A stretch of 6,450 nucleotides of DNA. It comes from Bacillota bacterium (lineage in GTDB: Bacteria > Bacillota > Clostridia > Christensenellales > Aristaeellaceae). The notes beneath the pieces were generated by a model. It was given only the letters and a program-made list of their open reading frames with translations, was not told the DNA's origin and searched no databases. The stretch covers positions 1-6,450 of the forward strand of contig WRGP01000126.1 of the NCBI GenBank assembly GCA_009787135.1. Reading direction: 5' to 3'. Position numbers and translations under genes: made by a program. Shown one piece after another: positions 1 to 6,070 of the stretch; within the stretch, counting starts at the first letter, position 1, and each line of letters opens with the position of its first letter.

Positions 1-165
1 AAGCCATACCTCCATCTTCCGGCCGCGCGTCCATAGGCGGGCCAGCAGAGCCAGCGTCACAAGCAGGATCAAAAGCAGCACAGCCGGGGCGGCCGTCCAA
101 ACGATGGCCGCGCTGGACAGGGCAGCCAGCTTTTGAAGGATTTCCTGCACAGCCTCTGTCGCCAT
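1..165 (-). CDS. Membrane-anchored protein, N-terminal 55 residues (partial)
   Basis: Only the first 55 codons are in the window; the gene runs on past position 1. The ATG at 165-163 is preceded by a purine-rich ribosome binding site (GGAGAGGTGG, about four bases before the ATG), which supports this start. Residues 1-20 form a short amphipathic stretch containing QEILQKLAAL. Residues about 24-44 are one strongly hydrophobic helix rich in Leu, Ala and Val (around PAVLLLILLVTLALLA), followed at once by a basic segment (RLWTRGRK). By the positive-inside rule the N-terminus would be outside and the remainder cytoplasmic. I see no lipobox and no clear cleavage site, so it reads as a signal anchor. 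It is the next gene after the large Hsp70/actin-like gene, separated by a 229-base structured gap. The family is not recognisable from this fragment. The reading frame is convincing; the function is unknown. Confidence 0.72.
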   Translation of the reverse strand, partial: MATEAVQEILQKLAALSSAAIVWTAAPAVLLLILLVTLALLARLWTRGRKMEVWL

Positions 166-200
166 AAAGCCACCTCTCCTTGCGATATGCCAAAGTCTTC

Positions 201-280
201 CGCCCGGCCGCTCGCCCGCCGGGCGGTCTCGCCTTCCGCCGCCCCGCCGGCCGCGCTTCGCGCCCCGCTTCGGCCGGGCG
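201..280. repeat. Extremely GC-rich inverted-repeat block between genes
   Basis: This 80-base segment is about 89% G+C. It is bounded by a perfect 10-base inverted repeat (CGCCCGGCCG at 201-210 and CGGCCGGGCG at 271-280). Smaller hairpins lie inside, including CGCCC/GGGCG at 213-217 and 221-225, and GCGC-TTC-GCGC at 253-263. It sits between the Hsp70/actin-like gene and the downstream membrane-protein gene. The arms are directly readable; whether the structure forms in RNA or DNA, and what it does, is not shown. No poly-T tract follows, so it is not a standard intrinsic terminator in either direction. Confidence 0.5.
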
Positions 281-294
281 CCGTACATCCGGCA

Positions 295-313
295 TCGGCG
301 GCTTTGCCGCCGA
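295..313. repeat. Perfect 8-base-pair hairpin with 3-base loop
   Basis: TCGGCGGC at 295-302 pairs perfectly with GCCGCCGA at 306-313, leaving a TTT loop on the plus strand (AAA on the transcript of the surrounding genes). It lies in the same gap as the GC-rich inverted-repeat block and as the post-stop hairpin at 361-391. No U-run follows on either strand, so a terminator call is not supported. It may be a transcript-stabilising or processing element, or a chance product of very high GC. Confidence 0.4.
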
Positions 314-360
314 ACGGACAGAAGATCCGCGGATTTTCCGGGAATGACGTTTTTTCCCTC

Positions 361-391
361 CGCCCGAAGGGAACCGGGATTCCTTCGGGCG
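361..391 (-). terminator. Post-stop hairpin after the Hsp70/actin-like gene
   Basis: A perfect 10-base-pair stem (CGCCCGAAGG at 361-370 with CCTTCGGGCG at 382-391, 11-base loop) begins three bases after the TAA stop of the large gene. In the transcript it is followed by GAGGG and then a run of A, not U, so it lacks the tail of a classic intrinsic terminator. It could be a 3'-end stabiliser, a partial terminator or a processing site between this gene and the next. The stem is certain from the sequence; the terminator role is a guess from its position. Confidence 0.35.
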
Positions 392-394
392 CCC

Positions 395-3300
395 TTACGC
401 CATGCGCATCATGCGGTTTATCGCGGCGAGCATTTCCACGAAGCGGCCCGCGACGGTGTTTTTCAAAGGCAGCGGCTGGCCGGGCAGCATGGGCTCCGGG
501 TTATGCCGGAGACACTGCGTCCAGATGCTGTGGTAATAGGCCTCGACGTTGTAGCGATCCTCCCCCGTGGGGCGCGGGAAAAGGGAGGCGAGGAAGTCGC
601 GCAGCGCATCGTCGTCCGCGAACACATATCGAAGCGTGGTGAAGCTGTCCGTCACCAGGCCGCGGTATTCGTCTGTCAGGGTTTGCAGGGTGGTACCGTC
701 CGCGTCGCGCTCATACGCGCTCGTGGCGGGCCAGCCGCCCTGCTTGAAAGCAGTGTCCGGTAGCGCGGCGCGCTGGGACAGGAACGCTTCCGGCGCGAGC
801 GCCAGGCCGCGCGCTGTTTCCTGCTTGGGCATGAACGGCTCGATGATCGTGGCCGCAAACCCTTCCACGCCGCACCCGGCCACAAACGCGCGGTGCAGCT
901 TTTCCATCTCCTCCTGGTAGCGGGCCTCGTTGCGGCGCTCCTGCGGCACGAAATCCACCGTGCCGTCCGTCCGCGGCTTTTGCAGCATTTCCACGTCGTT
1001 GTAGAGCAGCTTCATCATCTTGGCGCCGTTACCCAGCACCGCGACAGGGAGCGGCGTACCGGAAAGGCCGACCTTGGCGCCTTGCAGAATGCTCTCGCGC
1101 GCCATGCGGCCGCCGAAGTAGAAGATCATGTACAGGTTTAGGCGGACGATGTTCAGATAGTTGGACAGCGGCGAGTTCCCGCGGTGCAGACCCTTCATGG
1201 CGTCGGTGATCTCATCGACCAGCACGTTCCACATTCGCCTGAATTCGTCATAACGCCCGGCGAGCAGCGGTGTGGCAAGCGCGGCGCGCTTGCTCTCGCT
1301 GGCGTGCGGGGAGAAAAAGTACTCGACGAGATTGTCGCGCGGGGGCACGTTATCGCCGTGGTTTTCACGCGTCACCGTTTCGCAGAGAATCGCGTTGCCG
1401 GCAAAGCGAAGCGACGCCTGCATGATGGGCCTGCGCCGCAGCCACAGGGACAGGTCCGTGGTGCCGCCGCCAATATCGAGGCAGAAAAAACCGGTCTGAT
1501 CGTTAACGCTCTGGCCCTTGAGGTAGCGGGCCTGAATGCTGTTGTCCATCATCATGAAGCCGACCGCTTCTGACTCGGAACAGAAGTACACGTCGTGCGG
1601 GATCTTGTAGCAGTGCGTGCACAGCCCTGTCACGATGGTGTGAACCTTGGCGATAAATTCATCCTGCAGCCTGCCCTGCATGGAAAGCGGGTAGGACGCG
1701 CGCCAGTGAAGCGCTTTCGCGCCGCTTACCACGGCGTGCCATAGGCACATCATCAGATACTGCTCCAAGAAGAGGTGCGCGTGCAGCTTGTCCGCCGTAA
1801 GCGTCCCCCACTTCAAATCATCGGCCACGCCACGGACAATTTCGGGGTTAAACGCGGTGTTGGACAAAAACGGGATGGTCGAATCAAGAAGCGCGCTCCC
1901 CTCGTGCGGCGTGTCCGTCCTGCGCCGCAGCAGCGAGTAGTGGGTGGCGCGGTGGGGGATGTATTGCGCCACAAGCTGCGCCGTGAGCGCCACATCCGCG
2001 CCCTCTTTGCGGCCAAAGAGGAAGAGCGCGCCTTCCCCCGCGAAGGACACTGGCGAGGAAGCGTCCGCCGCCAGGTCATGCTTGTAGGCCGTGGTGCCCG
2101 TGGTGCCAAAGTCAAAGCCAAGGTTGTATTCGTGGTTTTTGCCGTTTTGCGCCGTCTCGTAAGCGGGCAGGAACAGGCCGACCTCCGCGCCCTCCAGCGA
2201 GAAGCACAGGCCCTGCGGCATGCGGGGCAGCAGCGTCACGCCTTGCCCCGCCTCCCCGGCGCCCAAGACATGCGGCGCAAGCGGCAGGGCGTTGCCGTCG
2301 TCATAGCGCAGAAGGTAATACCGGTTCCACCCGGCCATGGCTTTCGGCGGCCAGATGGCAATTTGAGGGGCGTTGCGGTGGCGGGAATAGTTGATCAAAT
2401 CCTGGATGCGGTACCGCTTGGCCTCTATGATGCCGTTGCCCTCATCCAGCAGCTCGGCGTCAATCGCGCCGTTATGCCATGTGAGGTGGCAGCGAAGACG
2501 GCCGCTCCGCAGCTGAGGAAGGTGTGAAAGCGCGAAATCCCGCTTGAGGGGCAGCAGGGCGCACCAGTCCGTGGGCATGTTGCCGGCGAGCACCTGCATG
2601 CTCTCCATCGCCACGGCGCTTGCGTGGTTGTATGCGCCGCCCTCGCGGAATAGGCAGATGCGGTCGGTAAACACGTTGGAAGGCGGTTTTTTCTCGGACG
2701 CGTCCACGCTGTAGAGCAAATCGCGCGCCCGCGCGTGAATGGGGTGGGTGGAAATGCCGTCCCCGCCGCGGCTGAGGAACTCGAAATATTTTTCAAGGAG
2801 GGAACGCTGCAATCCGTCGCGGTTTTCCGCCGCGGGGATGGAGCGCGTCAGGAGCGCGTATATCTCGTTGCGCAGCGCGACGCGCCTGTCCGCGTAGCGC
2901 GAGCCCTCCAGCAGCGCGTAGGGGGTGGTGAACGCCCAGCCGTTTTCCCCGTGCACAATCCATGGGTCCTGCGCCGTGAACGGGCCGCGTATCTCGGCGG
3001 CGGGGCAGAGCATGGCGGACATGCCGTCGAAGCGAAAGGCGACCGCGCCGTACTCCCCGTTTTCCCGCCTGAGCTCAAAGAGGCTCAGGCTTTTGATGCC
3101 GCGCCGGTGCGCCACATCACGGAAGACGCGCACGAACGGGGAATCGGACATTTCTGAAAGTACGAGCGTGCGCACGCGCAATTGTCCGCCTGTGCCGGAG
3201 AGGAGCAGCGTAGCGAGCAGCCCCTGCCACTGGCCGACGGCGTCCGCGTTGCCAACGCTCAGATCAAAGGCAAACTGGATGCTCTGCGAGAAGATATCGG

Positions 3301-3520
3301 GAATGGAATGCCCCTTCTCCAGGCTGTTTTGCACGTCCATGCTGCGGCTGATGAGGCCCAGCGCGTTTTCCGTCTCGGTCCACTCATAGGTGACGGGCGC
3401 TTGCATGCCATGGCCCTGCTTGAGGCGCGGCAGGGACAAGAAATTCATTTTTGAGGTGCGGCCGGAGGTGCGGCCGGAGGTGTGACCGGAGGTGCGGCCG
3501 GATTGCCTTTTGGATGCCAA
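395..3520 (-). CDS. Large Hsp70/actin-superfamily-like ATPase
   Basis: This is a protein of about 1041 residues from a TTG start at 3520-3518, or 1017 from the ATG at 3448-3446. Three superfamily motifs are visible in the expected order: phosphate-1 at residues 467-477 (GFDFGTTGTT, Asp470), phosphate-2 at 682-689 (DIGGGTTD), and an adenosine-type motif at 826-834 (VAVLGNGAK). A connect-1-like ESEAVGF lies near 649-655. The spacing of about 212 and 148 residues is close to DnaK. The N-terminal 460 residues precede the ATPase core and match no domain I recognise, and a tail of about 200 residues follows it. No transmembrane helix is apparent, so it is probably cytoplasmic. The TTG has an AGGGGG sequence nine bases upstream, while the inner ATG has none, so I prefer TTG. 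The extra N-terminus would then be the SGRT repeat tract. It follows the tubulin-like gene in the same direction. SrfB-like proteins are an alternative family that I could not test. ATPase fold: fairly sure; role: unknown. Confidence 0.85.
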   Translation of the reverse strand: MASKRQSGRTSGHTSGRTSGRTSKMNFLSLPRLKQGHGMQAPVTYEWTETENALGLISRSMDVQNSLEKGHSIPDIFSQSIQFAFDLSVGNADAVGQWQGLLATLLLSGTGGQLRVRTLVLSEMSDSPFVRVFRDVAHRRGIKSLSLFELRRENGEYGAVAFRFDGMSAMLCPAAEIRGPFTAQDPWIVHGENGWAFTTPYALLEGSRYADRRVALRNEIYALLTRSIPAAENRDGLQRSLLEKYFEFLSRGGDGISTHPIHARARDLLYSVDASEKKPPSNVFTDRICLFREGGAYNHASAVAMESMQVLAGNMPTDWCALLPLKRDFALSHLPQLRSGRLRCHLTWHNGAIDAELLDEGNGIIEAKRYRIQDLINYSRHRNAPQIAIWPPKAMAGWNRYYLLRYDDGNALPLAPHVLGAGEAGQGVTLLPRMPQGLCFSLEGAEVGLFLPAYETAQNGKNHEYNLGFDFGTTGTTAYKHDLAADASSPVSFAGEGALFLFGRKEGADVALTAQLVAQYIPHRATHYSLLRRRTDTPHEGSALLDSTIPFLSNTAFNPEIVRGVADDLKWGTLTADKLHAHLFLEQYLMMCLWHAVVSGAKALHWRASYPLSMQGRLQDEFIAKVHTIVTGLCTHCYKIPHDVYFCSESEAVGFMMMDNSIQARYLKGQSVNDQTGFFCLDIGGGTTDLSLWLRRRPIMQASLRFAGNAILCETVTRENHGDNVPPRDNLVEYFFSPHASESKRAALATPLLAGRYDEFRRMWNVLVDEITDAMKGLHRGNSPLSNYLNIVRLNLYMIFYFGGRMARESILQGAKVGLSGTPLPVAVLGNGAKMMKLLYNDVEMLQKPRTDGTVDFVPQERRNEARYQEEMEKLHRAFVAGCGVEGFAATIIEPFMPKQETARGLALAPEAFLSQRAALPDTAFKQGGWPATSAYERDADGTTLQTLTDEYRGLVTDSFTTLRYVFADDDALRDFLASLFPRPTGEDRYNVEAYYHSIWTQCLRHNPEPMLPGQPLPLKNTVAGRFVEMLAAINRMMRMA
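3453..3500 (-). repeat. Four tandem copies of a 12-base unit at the start of the ATPase gene
   Basis: The plus-strand unit GAGGTGCGGCCG occurs at 3453-3464, 3465-3476 and 3489-3500, with a variant GAGGTGTGACCG at 3477-3488 (two changes). The unit length is a multiple of three, so copy-number change would not shift the frame. Read in the frame of the ATPase gene it gives SGRT-SGHT-SGRT-SGRT; in the frame of the ATGA-coupled start at 3681 it gives a Pro/Ala linker-like PPAAP repeat. It ends five bases before the inner ATG at 3448. Tandem units of this kind can expand or contract by slippage. Confidence 0.85.
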
Positions 3521-3528
3521 CTTGTAGC

Positions 3529-3534
3529 GCCCCC
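3529..3534 (-). promoter_or_regulatory. Ribosome binding site candidate for the TTG start at 3520
   Basis: On the transcript an AGGGGG-type purine block lies about nine bases before the TTG codon at 3520-3518, immediately after an in-frame TAA. With one G-U wobble it can pair to the anti-Shine-Dalgarno CCUCC. It is weaker than the other sites in this window, but the inner ATG at 3448 has no purine block at all, so it is the main reason for choosing TTG. Confidence 0.4.
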
Positions 3535-3618
3535 TTTATGGCGTGCGGTGTGCGTAGTAGCCTTGAAGCCCTTTGGCTTGACGCGCCGTGTTTTCGAACG
3601 ATACCATGAACAAAGACT

Positions 3619-3681
3619 TTATCTTCTGACCAAATCATTTCCTCCGATGCGTAACCGCACATCAAACGTAAAATCAATCAT
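3619..3681 (-). pseudogene. Short ATGA-coupled frame: leader peptide or 5' stub of a broken gene
   Basis: The ATG at 3681-3679 overlaps the TGA stop of the tubulin-like gene (ATGA). It has the sequence AGGAG seven bases upstream, so the start looks functional and translationally coupled. Yet the frame closes at TAA (3621-3619) after 20 codons, reading MIDFTFDVRL and then RIGGNDLVRR. Beyond the TAA the same frame is open again to a TGA at 3447-3445, which itself overlaps the inner ATG of the ATPase gene in a second ATGA. This is the pattern expected if a small coupled gene, or the original 5' end of the ATPase gene, has been disrupted by a point change, an indel or a small insertion. It could also be a genuine 20-residue coupling peptide, or an assembly error. 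Codons here end in A or T far more than in the neighbours. No family is recognisable. Confidence 0.35.
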
Positions 3682-5186
3682 GGGTTCTCTCCTCTCCCCG
3701 GCGGCGCGCAATGCGCGTACAGCCCGTGTATAAAAAGGCCCGCGCTCCGCCGGCTGAAGGCGTCCTCATCCCCGGGCAAGGGGCGGATGCCGTCAAAGAG
3801 CGCGTCCTCCACCTGTGCCCAGCGGGGCGCCGGGGCGTCCGCGATCAGCGCGTGCAGGCTGCGCACAGGATAGCCGGCGCTTGCCATCAGGCGGCCGGTG
3901 AAACAAGTCTGCGTCAGGATATCATAATCCAGCGACTGGCGAAGCCACGTCCAGTACCTCGCGCAGAAGCCCTCCAGCGCCGCAAGCCCTTTGTGCTCGG
4001 CCTCCTCGGTATCCACATAGGATTTGAGCAGCTCGCCGTAGAAAGGCTTATAGCCGCGCTCCGCCCCCTGATATTTATGGATGTAGCTTCGGTAGTACCC
4101 CATATACGCGGCAATGAACCGCGCCATGGTGCCCATCCTGTCCCGTATATTGAGCGACAGGCTTTCCCAGGCGATGTGCAGGCTTTGAGGCGCGTCGTCC
4201 TTGCCCGTGCCTTGGCCGCACTTGATATACTGCAGGGTATGGCCGGGGTCGGGGTTTGGATCGGACGCTATGCAGTGGGCAATGGCCAGGCTGCTTTCCC
4301 ATTCCACGGGCGTGGGCGGGTTCTTCTGCGTCTCCATGCCGGCCCGGTACGCGCCCATGTTGTAATCCAGCGGGGAGCCGATAAGGTATAGGCTTTCGTA
4401 GGCAAGCTCTCCCTCCATATCACGGTAGAACGCCAGCGCGCCGCGCGCGTTGTTATAGAATTTGCGCGCGTGCACGCCCATTTCGTCTTCCTGGCCCGGC
4501 TCGGCAAAATGGTAATACGGCAGGAGCAGGACGGCGCTTATCAGCAGGTTGCCAGACATGGCGGTATCCCGCGTCTTGACGCGCAGATAACGCGTGATGG
4601 CCGGAATGCCGCACGCGCCCGTGCCGCCGAAGATGGAGCCGACGATCACGAGACGCGAGTTGACGCCCGCCTCGGAACGAAGCGCATCGACAAAGCTCTC
4701 CAGGCCGCCAAGCCTCACGCCCGTGTCCAGAATGTGTTGCAGGACAGGCGCTCCAATGGCGGGGATGGCGTGAAAGCCCTCCCGGGAGAAGTCAAAGGCG
4801 AGTTCCTCATCCGAATAAAACAGGCGCATGAGCGCTTCCTCATCCGAGTGGTTCTGGCTCCGCATGGCGTGTAAGCAGTTGGTACCCGCGGCATGGGGAG
4901 AGTTCGCGGGAAGCTGTACGTGCCAGTCGTAGTGCACGATTTTGGGGCCAAAGAGGGAGCTTCCCGTAAACTGCGCCGTAGCGGGGAACTGCGCGCGCAG
5001 GAGCTGGTAGCGGTTAATGGCTTCGATCGCCAGCTCACGGTTCCCGTTGGTCGCGTCCACATCCAGCGTCAAAAGATGAAAGGTGGCGCCAGGGTCGCCC
5101 ACGGCGCCCGCCGCGGCCATGTGGATGAAAGACTCGGCGCATTTGGCGCCTGTGCCGCCGATAAAGGCGAGAAAATGGTTTGCCAT
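3678..5186 (-). CDS. Tubulin/FtsZ-superfamily-like protein
   Basis: A protein of 502 residues with features of a divergent tubulin-type GTPase. The N-terminus goes straight into a strand and glycine turn (FLAFIGGTGAKCAES, residues 5-19), like the T1 loop. LDVDATNGN at 41-49 resembles the T2 region. VGSIFGGTGACG at 182-193 resembles the tubulin signature (T4) that grips GTP phosphates, although the usual GGGTG(S/T)G is altered. YNNARGAL near 244-251 could be helix H7 with its base-contacting Asn. I cannot assign the catalytic T7 acid. Its best fit is the Tubulin_2-type 'tubulin-like' group, not FtsZ. The ATG at 5186-5184 is chosen because AAAGGAGG lies four bases upstream and the glycine loop then falls at the expected distance from the N-terminus; a frame extension to 5321 has low-complexity, non-conserved-looking sequence. 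It is soluble by appearance. It lies between a four-helix membrane protein and the Hsp70/actin-like gene, and ends in ATGA. Polymerisation and GTPase activity are inferred only. Confidence 0.8.
   Translation of the reverse strand: MANHFLAFIGGTGAKCAESFIHMAAAGAVGDPGATFHLLTLDVDATNGNRELAIEAINRYQLLRAQFPATAQFTGSSLFGPKIVHYDWHVQLPANSPHAAGTNCLHAMRSQNHSDEEALMRLFYSDEELAFDFSREGFHAIPAIGAPVLQHILDTGVRLGGLESFVDALRSEAGVNSRLVIVGSIFGGTGACGIPAITRYLRVKTRDTAMSGNLLISAVLLLPYYHFAEPGQEDEMGVHARKFYNNARGALAFYRDMEGELAYESLYLIGSPLDYNMGAYRAGMETQKNPPTPVEWESSLAIAHCIASDPNPDPGHTLQYIKCGQGTGKDDAPQSLHIAWESLSLNIRDRMGTMARFIAAYMGYYRSYIHKYQGAERGYKPFYGELLKSYVDTEEAEHKGLAALEGFCARYWTWLRQSLDYDILTQTCFTGRLMASAGYPVRSLHALIADAPAPRWAQVEDALFDGIRPLPGDEDAFSRRSAGLFIHGLYAHCAPPGRGENP
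3682..3697 (-). promoter_or_regulatory. Strong ribosome binding site before the ATGA start at 3681
   Basis: The transcript reads GGAGAGGAGAGAACCC directly before the ATG at 3681, placing AGGAG seven bases from the start codon. It is embedded in the last codons of the tubulin-like gene (encoding RGENP). This is as good as the sites of the confident genes, which makes the short frame it opens hard to dismiss. Confidence 0.6.
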
Positions 5187-5198
5187 GGGGCCTCCTTT
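5187..5198 (-). promoter_or_regulatory. Ribosome binding site that fixes the tubulin-like start
   Basis: AAAGGAGG followed by CCCC leads directly into the ATG at 5186. It decides the start against the upstream in-frame extension to 5321, which has no comparable signal and would add a basic, low-complexity 45-residue leader ahead of the nucleotide-binding loop. Confidence 0.75.
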
Positions 5199-5292
5199 CT
5201 TGGGGGAATGCCATGGGCTGCCCCCCTGGGTTTCCCGCTTAAGGGGCGAGTCCCTTGAGAGTCTCTTCTTTTTCGCCTCAAGGCGGAAAATT

Positions 5293-5312
5293 CCCCTGGC
5301 GGGGCCAAGGGG
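5293..5312 (-). terminator. Weak terminator or attenuator-like hairpin before the tubulin-like gene
   Basis: In the transcript CCCCTTGGC pairs with GCCAGGGG (one bulged T, CCC loop), followed by AATTTTCC. The U-run is only four long and is offset by two A residues, so termination would be weak at best. The hairpin lies in the 159-base gap between the membrane-protein gene and the tubulin-like gene, where partial termination or mRNA processing could set the ratio of the two products. Another small hairpin (CGCC-TTGA-GGCG) follows at about 5273-5284. Confidence 0.25.
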
Positions 5313-5345
5313 ACAGAGCACCCCCTTGCGTCCCTTCCCCCGCGC

Positions 5346-5939
5346 TCAATACGCGCCGCGCTTGCTGTATACGCGCAGGAAAAGCCGTCCGCGCAGGCGG
5401 CCAAACAGCGGGAACACATGGTAAACGCGATAAGGGCACAGCGCCCGCGCCGACAGGTAAAACGGCAGGACAAGCAGCTGCGGCAAAAGCAGCGCAAGGT
5501 TGCTTCGCATAGGCTGGCGGATGAGCCAGTTCCAGATGTGGGGGCTCAGGGTAAAGACATAAAACGCGTAGGCAAGCAACAGCAGGGCATGCGCCGCCGC
5601 GAAGATCCAGACGGAAAGGCGGGCGGAGTTTTCATGGTTCCGCCCAAGCGCGAACCTGGCATACAGCAGGTTCCATAGCAGCACGAGCAGAAGGGACAGG
5701 TACAGGCAGTTCATCGCGTAGGCGCTGACAAAGGCCTGCCAGTCTTCATAATACACGCTGTCGGGGATATAGCCGCCGCGGTACGCCGCGCCGCGCAGCA
5801 CGCCCTGCAGCAGCATCGGGATTTGAACGGGCATGCCGTTTGGCCCCGGCAGCACCAGGCCCACCACGGGAACCGCCAGCGCAAGGTATACGATCAGGAT
5901 CAGGATGAACCGCCAGCAGCCGGCAAGGGTTCGATTCAT
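5346..5939 (-). CDS. Four-helix integral membrane protein
   Basis: A 197-residue protein with four hydrophobic helices at about residues 9-31, 74-96, 108-131 and 146-166. The short N-terminus (MNRTLAGCWR), the loop between helices 2 and 3 (Arg95, Arg100, Arg107) and the C-terminal tail after residue 167 are basic, so both ends should face the cytoplasm. The tail of about 30 residues is rich in Arg (RVYHVFPLFGRLRGRLFLRV) and could contact cytoplasmic partners or lipid. The loop of about 42 residues between helices 1 and 2 would be extracellular. The ATG at 5939 is preceded by AGAGGAGG six bases upstream; a frame extension to 6023 has no such signal. It lies immediately upstream of the tubulin-like gene, 159 bases apart. 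I recognise no family; a membrane anchor for the neighbouring cytoskeleton-like proteins is an inference from gene order only. Confidence 0.8.
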   Translation of the reverse strand: MNRTLAGCWRFILILIVYLALAVPVVGLVLPGPNGMPVQIPMLLQGVLRGAAYRGGYIPDSVYYEDWQAFVSAYAMNCLYLSLLLVLLWNLLYARFALGRNHENSARLSVWIFAAAHALLLLAYAFYVFTLSPHIWNWLIRQPMRSNLALLLPQLLVLPFYLSARALCPYRVYHVFPLFGRLRGRLFLRVYSKRGAY

Positions 5940-5945
5940 GCGGGG

Positions 5946-5954
5946 CCTCCTCTC
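5946..5954 (-). promoter_or_regulatory. Ribosome binding site of the four-helix membrane protein
   Basis: GAGAGGAGG on the transcript, six bases before the ATG at 5939. It selects this methionine over the longer in-frame alternative beginning at 6023 and places the first membrane helix close to the N-terminus. Confidence 0.65.
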
Positions 5955-6070
5955 ATAAGGTATACCGGGTAAACGCGTAAAAGCCCCCTGGGGATTTCTC
6001 GCGGGCCCTGTCCGGCCTGCCAAACAGGCGCGGCCTTTCCTTCCCGCCCGCGCGGTTCGGGAGGTCCGGT

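Noticed and set aside
133..642. Plus-strand open frame of 169 codons across the GC-rich gap
   Set aside because: It runs through the inverted-repeat block and antisense to two supported minus-strand genes; Pro/Ala/Arg-rich low complexity with no credible ribosome binding site.
1775..2527. Long plus-strand open frame of 250 codons
   Set aside because: It is entirely antisense to the Hsp70/actin-like gene, whose motifs are clear. Its product is Arg/Val/Gly-rich as expected from the complement of a GC-rich gene, and it has no known motif.
2735..3157. Plus-strand open frame of 140 codons
   Set aside because: It is antisense to the ATPase gene, with biased composition and no motif; a shadow frame.
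3453..3500. CRISPR-like array
   Set aside because: The repeats are 12 bases long and directly abutting with no spacers, so this is a simple tandem repeat.
395..3520. Naming the ATPase gene srfB, dnaK or mreB
   Set aside because: Length and architecture exclude DnaK and MreB; an SrfB relation is possible but cannot be confirmed by eye, so no symbol is given.
3384..3677. Minus-strand frame of 97 codons spanning the junction and the start of the ATPase gene
   Set aside because: It overlaps the ATPase gene by over 130 bases and begins at a TTG without a proper signal; an internal ATG near 3638 has GGAGG only two bases away. Its RPHL repeats are just the third reading of the tandem unit. It may contain fragments of a disrupted gene but is not supported as a gene.
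5187..5321. N-terminal extension of the tubulin-like gene by 45 codons
   Set aside because: There is no ribosome binding site at 5321, it is basic low-complexity sequence, and a strong AAAGGAGG sits before the ATG at 5186.
5955..5990. Promoter around the palindromic GGTATACC at 5959-5966
   Set aside because: No -35 element is found at a proper distance; a single TATA-like palindrome is weak evidence.
5940..6023. N-terminal extension of the four-helix protein by 28 codons
   Set aside because: It has no good initiation signal, while AGAGGAGG is correctly spaced from the ATG at 5939.
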